A DNA stretch of 5,226 bases from an uncultured Ardenticatenia bacterium. Its GTDB lineage: Bacteria; Chloroflexota; Anaerolineae; Promineifilales; Promineifilaceae. The DNA is taken from contig CALLZA010000761.1 of NCBI GenBank assembly GCA_937858165.1, forward strand, positions 1-5,226. Reading direction: 5' to 3'. Of this stretch, positions 1 to 5,155 are shown in pieces (the first letter of the stretch is position 1; every line of letters starts with the position of its first letter). The notes beneath the pieces are model-generated. The model saw only the letters and a program-made list of their open reading frames with translations, was not told the DNA's origin and did not search any database. A program made the translations under genes and the position numbers.

Positions 1-50
1 TCTATCTGTCTCCGCCTCACATGTATGAAGTACTGTTTTTTTTTTTTTTT
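1..50. other. Unassigned library flank plus poly-T
   Basis: Positions 1-35 match nothing I recognise. They are followed by 15 T residues (36-50) that abut the P7 primer sequence exactly. A T-run directly 5' of P7, mirrored by an A-run after P5 at the other end, points to synthetic construction. The outer 35 bases are probably a further adapter, barcode or low-quality read end. Nothing here should be annotated as biology. Confidence 0.85.
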
Positions 51-116
51 CAAGCAGAAGACGGCATACGATATCTAGTACGGTCCCGTGGGCTCGGAGA
101 TGTGTATAAGAGACAG
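51..116 (+). other. Illumina P7 / Nextera i7 adapter with Tn5 mosaic end
   Basis: The order is P7 (51-74), an 8-nt index CTAGTACG (75-82, which I recognise as the adapter-strand form of Nextera N702), the Nextera read-2 segment (83-97) and the 19-bp Tn5 mosaic end (98-116). There are two substitutions from the canonical adapter, at 72 (G to T) and 86 (T to C), as expected of read or PCR errors. Natural DNA begins at 117. Open reading frames that start in this block are artefacts up to that point. Confidence 0.97.
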
Positions 117-117
117 G

Positions 118-633
118 TGCAACATCGACCCGGCCACGATGCCCCCGCCCGGCTTCATCCCGCCGACGCCACTGCCACCGCCGACGGCCGTGCCGCCCAC
201 GGCCACGCGCCCCGTCGCTTCGGCCCCGCCCGACATCGACAACGACGCCCCTGGCGGCAGCTTCCCCCGCGACAACGTCCTCGGCGAGGTCATTGTCAAC
301 CCGACCTTCCTGTTTCGTATGGACGTGCGCGACCTGACCTTTGGCAGCCACGAGGGGGCGGGGACCAACTTCGCCGAATTCAGCATCACCGGCAACGGCG
401 TCGACTACTTCCGCCGCGAGGGCACGGCCGGCTACTGCGTCTTCGGCGGCGGCGAGCCGACCTGCAACCCGTGGCCGACGGATGACCTGGGGCGCTACAC
501 GTGGGGAGAGGGGGGGCCGCTGGTGGAGAACGGCGAGTACTTCGCCTCGATCACCGTCAATGCCCAACGCGATGACCCGGAGTTCGGCAACAGTTGGAAC
601 TGGAACTTCCCGTTCCGGGTGACGCTGCCCTAG
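118..633 (+). CDS. Secreted Cys-paired domain protein, 5'-truncated (paralogue of the next gene)
   Basis: This is the C-terminal 171 residues of an uncharacterised, probably exported protein. The 5' end was lost at the Tn5 insertion site, and base 117 is the last base of the preceding codon. An in-frame ATG at 88 lies in adapter and is not the start. Residues 6-38 of the fragment form a Pro/Thr/Ala-rich linker of the kind that tethers exported domains. Next come PPDIDNDAP (38-45) and a domain with YCVFGGGEPTC (106-116), GRYTWG (125-130) and NGEY near the end. The last part resembles the closing strand of Ig-like beta-sandwich modules, which is inference. Cys107 and Cys116 probably form a disulfide. 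The downstream gene has the same domain in the same order, so the two are tandem duplicates. Fragment residue 1 is Cys and could be the lipidated cysteine, but the lipobox is not visible. Function is unknown, and I cannot name the family. Confidence 0.85.
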   Translation, partial: CNIDPATMPPPGFIPPTPLPPPTAVPPTATRPVASAPPDIDNDAPGGSFPRDNVLGEVIVNPTFLFRMDVRDLTFGSHEGAGTNFAEFSITGNGVDYFRREGTAGYCVFGGGEPTCNPWPTDDLGRYTWGEGGPLVENGEYFASITVNAQRDDPEFGNSWNWNFPFRVTLP

Positions 634-654
634 CGCGATTCTCCAGAATCGCGC
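633..654. repeat. Palindrome A1 (REP-like), inverted relative to A2
   Basis: Arms GCGCGATTCT (633-642) and AGAATCGCGC (645-654) pair perfectly over 10 bp around a CC centre. The first base is the G of the upstream TAG stop codon. No T-run follows, so a canonical intrinsic terminator is unlikely, although the RNA hairpin could protect the mRNA 3' end. Read on the opposite strand, palindrome A2 matches it at 21 of 22 positions. This paired, inverted layout is the one seen in REP/BIME-type elements. Confidence 0.8.
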
Positions 655-677
655 GATGTGACGCAGTCGAGTACGAA

Positions 678-701
678 GGCGCGATTCTGGGGAATCGCGC
701 C
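678..701. repeat. Palindrome A2 (REP-like), inverted copy of A1
   Basis: Arms GGCGCGATTC (678-687) and GAATCGCGCC (692-701) form a 10-bp perfect stem with a TGGG loop. It ends 13 bp before the ATG of the lipoprotein gene and just ahead of its ribosome-binding site. In a read-through transcript it could affect access to that site. The centre-to-centre distance to A1 is 46 bp. Confidence 0.8.
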
Positions 702-705
702 ACGT

Positions 706-710
706 GAGGA
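706..710 (+). promoter_or_regulatory. Shine-Dalgarno for the lipoprotein gene
   Basis: GAGGA lies 4 nt upstream of ATG 715. The spacing is short but usable. It supports 715 over the in-frame GTG at 658, which sits between the two palindromes and would put 19 extra residues ahead of an otherwise well-formed lipoprotein signal. Confidence 0.55.
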
Positions 711-714
711 TTCT

Positions 715-1269
715 ATGGCGCTGCGGTTGGCTTACCGATTGATGTGGGTCACGCTGGTCGTTGCCCTGGTGGGGTGTGGTCGCGCGGCCGAGGAGGCGCT
801 GCCGCCGGTCGAGCCGACCGCGGAGATTGTCGCCGGCCCCGGCGACGGCGGTCCACCCGACGTGGACAATGATGCGCCGGCCGGCCAATGTGAGAACACG
901 GCCAACATCCTCAGCCGCGTCGATCGCGCCCCCACGGCACTGCTGCGCGCCGTCGCCCTCGACAATCGGGTCGGGAACCATGATGGCGATGGCATCCTCG
1001 GCGTGCGCTTTTCCATCATCGGCGACAACCTGGCCTACACCAAACTCGAAGAGGACGCGCCTTACTGCATTTTCGGCAGCAACGAGCCGGACTGCGGCAC
1101 GTGGCCGCGCGACGCCGACGGCCGCTACACCTGGGGTGTGGCCGGCCCCGTTGTTCAGCCCGGCCTCTATCACGTCTTTGTCGAGGTCTTTGGCAGCCAG
1201 CCTGACTCCGCCACGGGCCAGGACAGTTGTGATTGGAGCTTCGCGATGGAAGTGGTTAGTGGACAGTGA
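715..1269 (+). CDS. Predicted lipoprotein with Cys-paired domain
   Basis: This is a complete 184-residue protein of unknown function. The N-terminus is a lipoprotein signal: MALRLAYR, a hydrophobic stretch (10-19), then the lipobox LVGC with Cys21 as the predicted lipidated residue, so the mature protein should be anchored to the outer face of the membrane. A low-complexity linker (22-47) leads to PPDVDNDAP (47-55). The domain that follows carries GNHDGDG (87-93, possibly metal binding), YCIFGSNEPDC (117-127) and GRYTWG (136-141). Cys118/Cys127 match the pair in the upstream paralogue. Cys59 and Cys172 are extra and align with Phe49 and Trp160 of that fragment, so a second disulfide is likely here only. 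The start at 715 is chosen for its Shine-Dalgarno and signal peptide. The final codons, including the TGA stop, lie in a 7-mer repeat. I do not know the family name. Location is well supported, function is not. Confidence 0.88.
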   Translation: MALRLAYRLMWVTLVVALVGCGRAAEEALPPVEPTAEIVAGPGDGGPPDVDNDAPAGQCENTANILSRVDRAPTALLRAVALDNRVGNHDGDGILGVRFSIIGDNLAYTKLEEDAPYCIFGSNEPDCGTWPRDADGRYTWGVAGPVVQPGLYHVFVEVFGSQPDSATGQDSCDWSFAMEVVSGQ

Positions 1270-1320
1270 CGAGTGGCGAGTGGCGATCAACAACTGACCC
1301 CTAACAACTAACAACTTCCC
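1251..1320. repeat. Opposed array of degenerate 7-mers
   Basis: From 1251 the sequence reads in strict 7-nt register: AGTGGTT, AGTGGAC, AGTGACG, AGTGGCG, AGTGGCG (1251-1285). After ATC (1286-1288) come AACAACT, GACCCCT, AACAACT, AACAACT (1289-1316). The reverse complement of the second half is AGTTGTT, AGTTGTT, AGGGGTC, AGTTGTT, so both halves use related AGTKGTT-like units in opposite orientation. Pairing between the arms is poor (about half the positions), so a stable hairpin is not expected now. The array encodes the last residues (VVSGQ) and the TGA stop of the lipoprotein gene. Confidence 0.75.
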
Positions 1321-1329
1321 TAGAACAAA

Positions 1330-1338
1330 TGATATAAT
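1330..1338 (+). promoter_or_regulatory. Extended -10 promoter of dinG
   Basis: TGATATAAT fits the extended -10 pattern TGnTATAAT with a perfect TATAAT (1333-1338). No convincing -35 box lies 16-18 bp upstream, because that stretch is the AACAACT repeat. Eight bases, all pyrimidines (1339-1346, TCTCTCTCC, counting from T1338), separate the -10 from the A of ATG 1347. The first purine available as +1 is therefore that A, which predicts a leaderless mRNA. No Shine-Dalgarno precedes the start. Confidence 0.7.
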
Positions 1339-1346
1339 CTCTCTCC

Positions 1347-4172
1347 ATGACGACCACCTATGTGGCGATTGATGTGGAGACCACCGGCCTGGATCCATCC
1401 CGCGACGCGATCATCGAAGTCGCCGCTCTTACCTTTCGCGGCAACGACGTCGTCGACGAGTTCACCTCGCTCGTCAACCCGCTGCGCGACATCCCGCCCT
1501 TTGTCAGCCAATTGACCGGCATCAACGACGCGATGGTGGCCGACGCGCCCAGCCTGTTCAGCCTGCGTTCGCAGTTGAAATCGAAGCTGGGCGACCACAT
1601 CATCGTCGGCCACAATGTCGAATTTGACCTCGGCTTCCTGCGCGAGGCGACGCTGGCCCACGGCAACCGCCGCATCGACACGATGACGCTGGCCTCCATC
1701 CTTGTGCCGGAGGCGGGCCGCTTCAGCCTCAGCGCCCTGGCCCATCATCTTAACTTCCCGCCGGTCGACGGCAACAGCCACCGCGCCCTGGCCGACGCGG
1801 TGCAGACGGTCGAGTTGTTTTTGGCCCTGCGCGAGCGGGCGCTGACCCTGTCGCTGGCCCAACTAGAGGAGATCATTAGCGCCGGACAGCGGTTGGGCTG
1901 GCCGGAGACGGCCTTCTTTGAGGATGTGCTGGCCGAGCGCGCGCGCCACGCCTTCGAGGGCAGCGAGATGCGCGCCCGCGGCCAGTTGCCGCGCCTCTAC
2001 CGCGCCCCCAAGCTGGAAGGGCAAGCCCTTGTGCCCGCCGAGCAGCCCGCGCCACTGGATACGGCCTGGATTACGTCGCTCATCCGTCCCGGCGGCCACT
2101 TCGGCCGCGCCTTTCCCGGCTTCGAGCACCGCCCGCAGCAGGTGGAGATGCTGCGCGCCGTGGCCGAGGCGTTCAACGAAGGGCGTCACGTCCTGGTGGA
2201 GGCGGGCACAGGCACGGGCAAGAGCCTCGGCTACCTATTGCCGGCCGCTTTCTGGGCCACGGAGAACGGCCGCCGCGTCGTCATCTCCACCAATACCATC
2301 AACCTGCAAGACCAACTGGTTAACAAGGACGTGCCGGCGCTGCGCGACACGCTGAATCTCGACCTGCGCGTCGCCGTGCGCAAAGGGCGCAGTAACTACC
2401 TCTGTACCCGCCTCTTCCAGCAGATGCGCCGCGCCGGGCCGGGCAGCGCCGATGAGATGACCCTCTACGCCCGCATCCTCCTCTGGCTGCCCCATAGCGA
2501 GACGGGCGACCTGGGCGAGATCGTCCTGCGCACGCCCGGCGAGCGGGTGGCCTGGTCGAAGCTGAGCGGCGAGAACCCGACCTGCACCAGCGACCAGTGC
2601 GCCGCCGAGAACTGCCCCCTCTACATTGCCCGTCGCCGTGCGGAGTTGGCCCATCTGGTCGTCGTCAACCACTCGCTGCTGCTGGCCGACCTGTCGACCA
2701 ACGGCATGGTCCTGCCGGAGTACAGCGACCTGATCATCGACGAAGCCCACCACCTGGAGGCGGCCGTCACCGATGGGCTGAGCTTCCGCGCCGACCGCCG
2801 CTTTCTGGAGACCATCCTGGAGGAGGCGTCGCGGCCGCGGGCCGGTCTGGTCGCCAACGCCCAGCAGCGTGTCGCTGCCGTTGCCCCGCGCGAGAACGCC
2901 GCCGCCATCGACACCCTGGCCGAACGGCTGCGCAGCGATGCCACGGCGGCCATCTTCCAAACGCAGGACTTCTTTACCACCTTCGACTTCTTCCTGCGCG
3001 GCCAGGAGCGCGAACGCACTCAGTTCGCCTCGCAACTGCGCCTGACGGCCGCCGTCCGCACCCAACCCGACTACCATCTCATAGAGGAAGGCTGGACGCA
3101 GCTAAACCGGCTCTACGCCGTCATCGCCCGCGACTTCCTGAAGCTGAGCCAGGCGGTTGCCGACCTGGGGCACGTGGTCGATATTGAGGGCGAGGACGAG
3201 TTGCGCGCCGCGCTGGCGAGCAATGGGCAGATGCTGGAAGAAGCGCGGGCCAACATCGACGCCCTCGTGGCGCAGCCCAACGCCGAGATGATCTACTGGG
3301 CCGAGCAGTACAAGGACAACATCTCGCTCCACGCCGCGCCGCTCCACGTCGGGCCACTGGTCGATAAGCACATCTTCCAGAGCAAGGAGACGGTCGTGCT
3401 GACCTCGGCCACGCTACGCACCGCCGGCTATGGTGGGACGGAATCGACGTTCAACTATCTGCGCGAGCGGCTCCACGCCCACGAGGCGGACGAATTGGCT
3501 GTCGGCTCCCCCTTCGACTACAAGAACTCGACCCTGCTCTATCTGGTTACCGACATCCCCGAACCGAACCAGCCCGGCTACCAGCGGCTGCTGGAGCAGG
3601 CGATCATCGATACGGCGGTCACCCTGGGCGGCCGCACGCTGGTGCTCTTCACGGCCAACAACCACCTCAACCAGACAGCCACGGCCATCGATAGCCAGCT
3701 GGCCCGCCACAACATCACCACACTGGCCCAGGGGGGCGGGGCGTCGCGGCAGCAACTCCTGGAGCAGTTCCGGCGCGAGGGCGGGCGCAACGTCTTGTTG
3801 GGCACGCGCTCGTTCTGGGAGGGGGTGGACGTGCCCGGCCCGGCGCTGACGGCGCTGCTGATTGCCAAGCTGCCGTTCGACGTGCCGACCGACCCCATCT
3901 TCGCCGCCCGCTCGGAGACGTATGAGAACCCTTTCTTCGAGTACTCCATCCCCGAGGCGGTGTTGCGCTTCCGCCAGGGCTTCGGCCGCCTCATCCGCCG
4001 CGGCAGCGACGAAGGGATCGTCATCTGCCTCGACAAGCGGCTGCTGACCAAGCGTTACGGGGAGCTGTTCCTGGAGGCGCTGCCGGCCTGCACCGTTGTG
4101 CGCCAGCGGGCTGATCGTATCGAGGAGTTGGTGGGCCGTTGGATGGCCCGCGACCGCAGCCGCAAATTGTAG
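1347..4172 (+). CDS. dinG: DinG-family helicase with N-terminal DEDDh 3'-5' exonuclease
   Basis: This 941-residue protein joins a DnaQ-like exonuclease to a superfamily 2, XPD/DinG-type DNA helicase. In the family these act on DNA repair or replication intermediates in the cytoplasm, and iron-sulfur members unwind 5'-3' using ATP. Exonuclease (about 5-165): DVET (Asp9, Glu11), HNVEFD (89-94) and HRALAD (145-150), all catalytic acids and the motif III His present. Helicase: RPQQ (262-265), Walker A AGTGTGKS (286-293, Lys292), motif Ia near 313-323, four Cys (353, 413, 418, 423) spaced like a 4Fe-4S site, DEAH (465-468), TSATL (686-690), GTRSFWEGVD (819-828) and QGFGRLIRR (877-885) with the likely arginine fingers. 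Residues 470-680 match the arch insertion position. All motifs are intact with no frameshift. The start at 1347 begins two codons before the exonuclease beta strand and matches the promoter. The gene appears to be transcribed alone. Its TAG overlaps a long inverted repeat. The main uncertainty is physiological role. Confidence 0.96.
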   Translation: MTTTYVAIDVETTGLDPSRDAIIEVAALTFRGNDVVDEFTSLVNPLRDIPPFVSQLTGINDAMVADAPSLFSLRSQLKSKLGDHIIVGHNVEFDLGFLREATLAHGNRRIDTMTLASILVPEAGRFSLSALAHHLNFPPVDGNSHRALADAVQTVELFLALRERALTLSLAQLEEIISAGQRLGWPETAFFEDVLAERARHAFEGSEMRARGQLPRLYRAPKLEGQALVPAEQPAPLDTAWITSLIRPGGHFGRAFPGFEHRPQQVEMLRAVAEAFNEGRHVLVEAGTGTGKSLGYLLPAAFWATENGRRVVISTNTINLQDQLVNKDVPALRDTLNLDLRVAVRKGRSNYLCTRLFQQMRRAGPGSADEMTLYARILLWLPHSETGDLGEIVLRTPGERVAWSKLSGENPTCTSDQCAAENCPLYIARRRAELAHLVVVNHSLLLADLSTNGMVLPEYSDLIIDEAHHLEAAVTDGLSFRADRRFLETILEEASRPRAGLVANAQQRVAAVAPRENAAAIDTLAERLRSDATAAIFQTQDFFTTFDFFLRGQERERTQFASQLRLTAAVRTQPDYHLIEEGWTQLNRLYAVIARDFLKLSQAVADLGHVVDIEGEDELRAALASNGQMLEEARANIDALVAQPNAEMIYWAEQYKDNISLHAAPLHVGPLVDKHIFQSKETVVLTSATLRTAGYGGTESTFNYLRERLHAHEADELAVGSPFDYKNSTLLYLVTDIPEPNQPGYQRLLEQAIIDTAVTLGGRTLVLFTANNHLNQTATAIDSQLARHNITTLAQGGGASRQQLLEQFRREGGRNVLLGTRSFWEGVDVPGPALTALLIAKLPFDVPTDPIFAARSETYENPFFEYSIPEAVLRFRQGFGRLIRRGSDEGIVICLDKRLLTKRYGELFLEALPACTVVRQRADRIEELVGRWMARDRSRKL

Positions 4173-4235
4173 ATACGAGATACGAAATACGAGTGAAGAG
4201 GACGCCTCTTCACTCGTATTTCGTATCTCGTATCT
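4171..4235. repeat. Perfect 31-bp inverted repeat, 3-nt loop, built of 7-mers
   Basis: Bases 4171-4201 are the exact reverse complement of 4205-4235, with ACG as the loop. The left arm begins in the stop codon of dinG (TAG 4170-4172) and runs GATACGA, GATACGA, AATACGA, GTGAAGA, then GG, so three near-identical 7-mers are in register. It fills most of the 73 bp between convergent genes, and transcripts from either side would fold into the same long hairpin. It could act as a bidirectional terminator or 3'-end stabiliser, but no T-run follows the stem on either strand. The arms are AT-rich relative to the flanking genes. Confidence 0.92.
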
Positions 4236-4245
4236 CGTGTCTGGC

Positions 4246-4815
4246 TTACAGTCTAGCGCACTGATCTTCCTTGTTGCCGCCGACGATGTTGTTGCTGCCG
4301 GTCGGTTTCGGAGCATTCTCCTTGCACTGCAAGTTGCCGTCGATGGTATTGTTGGCGATCTTCACCCCGCCCGTATTCTTGAAGACCTGGATACTGCCGC
4401 CGACGGTGTTGTAGAGCGCCTTCAAGGCCCGGTTGTTCTCGTCGAACTGGATGTCGCCATTGACGCGCACGCGGTTGATCGTCGCCGCGCCGCCCTGCTT
4501 GATCTGGATGCTGCCGCCGACAACCGAGTTGGCTGTCACGCTGACGAGCTTGGCGCCTTCCGCCTGGATGTTGCCGTTGACACGCACCGTCTTGGCGTAG
4601 AGCGTGGCGTTATCGGCTACCTTCACTGTGCCCTGCACACGCGTCTTGTTTAGCGTGCACGTCCGCCCTTCGGGCACGAGGACGTTGTCGACGGTGATGG
4701 CCCCCAACGTGCCCACGCACCGAATCTCATCGGCGTGGGCCGTCTGGGCGCCAAACCCGGCCAACAGGCCCAACCCCACGATCATCATGACAACAATGCG
4801 TACGATCTTATTCAT
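4246..4815 (-). CDS. Small secreted beta-solenoid repeat protein
   Basis: This 189-residue exported protein has no assigned function. Residues 1-28 are a signal peptide: Lys3 and Arg6, a long hydrophobic core, then AHA-DE as a likely signal peptidase I site. The mature part has repeating coils of 19-20 residues that begin QGTVKV (61), NGNIQ (80), GGSIQ (100), NGDIQ (119), GGSIQ (139), DGNLQ (159) and GGNKE (179). Regular G-x-[IL]-Q strands and Asn/Val-rich turns suggest a short right-handed parallel beta-helix. Four Cys (33, 53 before the coils, 164, 186 at the end) could close both caps with disulfides, which is inference. I have a sense of very similar unnamed proteins in Chloroflexota and Actinomycetota, but cannot confirm it here. 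The start at 4815 is set by a strong Shine-Dalgarno and the signal peptide. An in-frame ATG at 5070 would add 85 residues of repeat-derived sequence and is rejected. The gene converges on dinG. Confidence 0.88.
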   Translation of the reverse strand: MNKIVRIVVMMIVGLGLLAGFGAQTAHADEIRCVGTLGAITVDNVLVPEGRTCTLNKTRVQGTVKVADNATLYAKTVRVNGNIQAEGAKLVSVTANSVVGGSIQIKQGGAATINRVRVNGDIQFDENNRALKALYNTVGGSIQVFKNTGGVKIANNTIDGNLQCKENAPKPTGSNNIVGGNKEDQCARL

Positions 4816-4820
4816 GGTAC

Positions 4821-4826
4821 TCCTCC
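4821..4826 (-). promoter_or_regulatory. Strong Shine-Dalgarno for the solenoid gene
   Basis: On the minus strand GGAGGA sits 5 nt before ATG 4815. It decides the start among several in-frame ATGs and contrasts with dinG, which has no such site. I found no clear -10/-35 pair for this gene upstream. Confidence 0.8.
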
Positions 4827-4848
4827 GAGTCTCAATCACTTGTGATGT

Positions 4849-4867
4849 CGCCTGCCGCCGGCAGGCG
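4849..4867. repeat. GC-rich palindrome in the solenoid gene leader
   Basis: Arms CGCCTGCCG (4849-4857) and CGGCAGGCG (4859-4867) are perfect reverse complements around C4858. If transcription starts further upstream, the leader RNA would carry a stable hairpin ending 33 nt before the ATG. It leaves the Shine-Dalgarno free, so direct occlusion is not predicted. It may simply be another intergenic repeat. Confidence 0.65.
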
Positions 4868-4994
4868 TTGCTTTCTCTTGATTGGAAGAGTACATGTCGA
4901 GAATGATGGGCGACTGAACCGCCGATGAGAATGTTTCCCATCTTCGCCTCATGCGCGGCGGGGCCGAGTATGAGGCCGGTCTGGGGAAAGGAGA

Positions 4995-5018
4995 GGGGCG
5001 GGTCTCTGACCCGCCCCC
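4995..5018. repeat. Palindrome C1 (REP-like)
   Basis: Arms GGGGCGGGTC (4995-5004) and GACCCGCCCC (5008-5017) form a 10-bp stem with loop TCT, followed by an extra C shared with C2. It resembles C2 at 20 of 24 positions. No coding role is evident. Confidence 0.8.
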
Positions 5019-5041
5019 ACACCGTGGTATGCGTTGCGGTA

Positions 5042-5065
5042 GGGGCAGGTCTTAGACCTGCCCCC
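5042..5065. repeat. Palindrome C2 (REP-like)
   Basis: Arms GGGGCAGGTCT (5042-5052) and AGACCTGCCCC (5054-5064) are perfect reverse complements around T5053. Compared with C1, the stem has A instead of G in one arm and T instead of C at the paired position, so the base pair is kept. Translation across it gives peptides such as GLRPAP, the source of the false N-terminal extension of the solenoid gene. Confidence 0.8.
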
Positions 5066-5085
5066 GACAAGGGATGGATTTATTG

Positions 5086-5155
5086 CTGTCTCTTATACAC
5101 ATCTGGCGCTGCCGACGAGCGATCTAGTGTAGATATCGGTGGTCGCCGTATCATT
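5086..5155 (-). other. Tn5 mosaic end, Nextera i5 and Illumina P5 adapter
   Basis: In plus orientation this is the reverse complement of the i5 side: mosaic end (5086-5104), read-1 segment (5105-5118), index GCGATCTA (5119-5126, the reverse complement of the index I recognise as Nextera S501) and P5 (5127-5155). There is one substitution in the read-1 segment (5106) and one in P5 (5135). Natural DNA ends at 5085. Confidence 0.97.

Larger units (their letters stand above)
4816..5085. other. Gene-free region upstream of the solenoid gene
   Basis: These 270 bp contain no credible coding sequence. The frames open through it run into adapter or read through palindromes. Contents I can support are the Shine-Dalgarno, the 4849 palindrome and the two C-type palindromes. 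The promoter of the solenoid gene must lie here or beyond the insert end, but I cannot place it. Confidence 0.7.

Noticed and set aside
36..50. Poly-T as a natural terminator or poly-A tail signal
   Set aside because: It directly abuts the P7 primer sequence and is mirrored beyond P5 at the other end, so it belongs to the library.
658..714. GTG start at 658 for the lipoprotein gene
   Set aside because: It lies between the two A palindromes, has no Shine-Dalgarno, and would place 19 charged or polar residues before the lipoprotein signal peptide.
1251..1320. CRISPR array or intrinsic terminator
   Set aside because: The units are 7 nt and degenerate with no spacers. The opposed arms pair too poorly for a stable stem and there is no following T-run.
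2235..3077. Long minus-strand open frames across dinG (also 1320-1862 and 3414-4316)
   Set aside because: They are antisense shadows of a GC-rich gene. They lack recognisable motifs, and the plus frame has the complete set of helicase and exonuclease motifs.
4171..4235. Fold-back (chimeric amplification) artefact as the cause of the 31-bp hairpin
   Set aside because: Complementarity stops cleanly at both outer ends: the flanks are the end of dinG on one side and an intact different gene on the other. An artefact would normally extend the complementarity.
4096..4653. Plus-strand 185-residue frame opposite the solenoid gene
   Set aside because: It starts inside dinG, runs through the hairpin and reads the antisense of a gene with a signal peptide and regular repeats. 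Its DV/VD-rich content is what the solenoid codons give in reverse.
4246..5070. 274-residue version of the solenoid protein starting at 5070
   Set aside because: The extra 85 residues are translated from palindromes C1, C2 and the 4849 dyad, and they would bury a clean signal peptide. ATG 4815 has a GGAGGA site 5 nt upstream.
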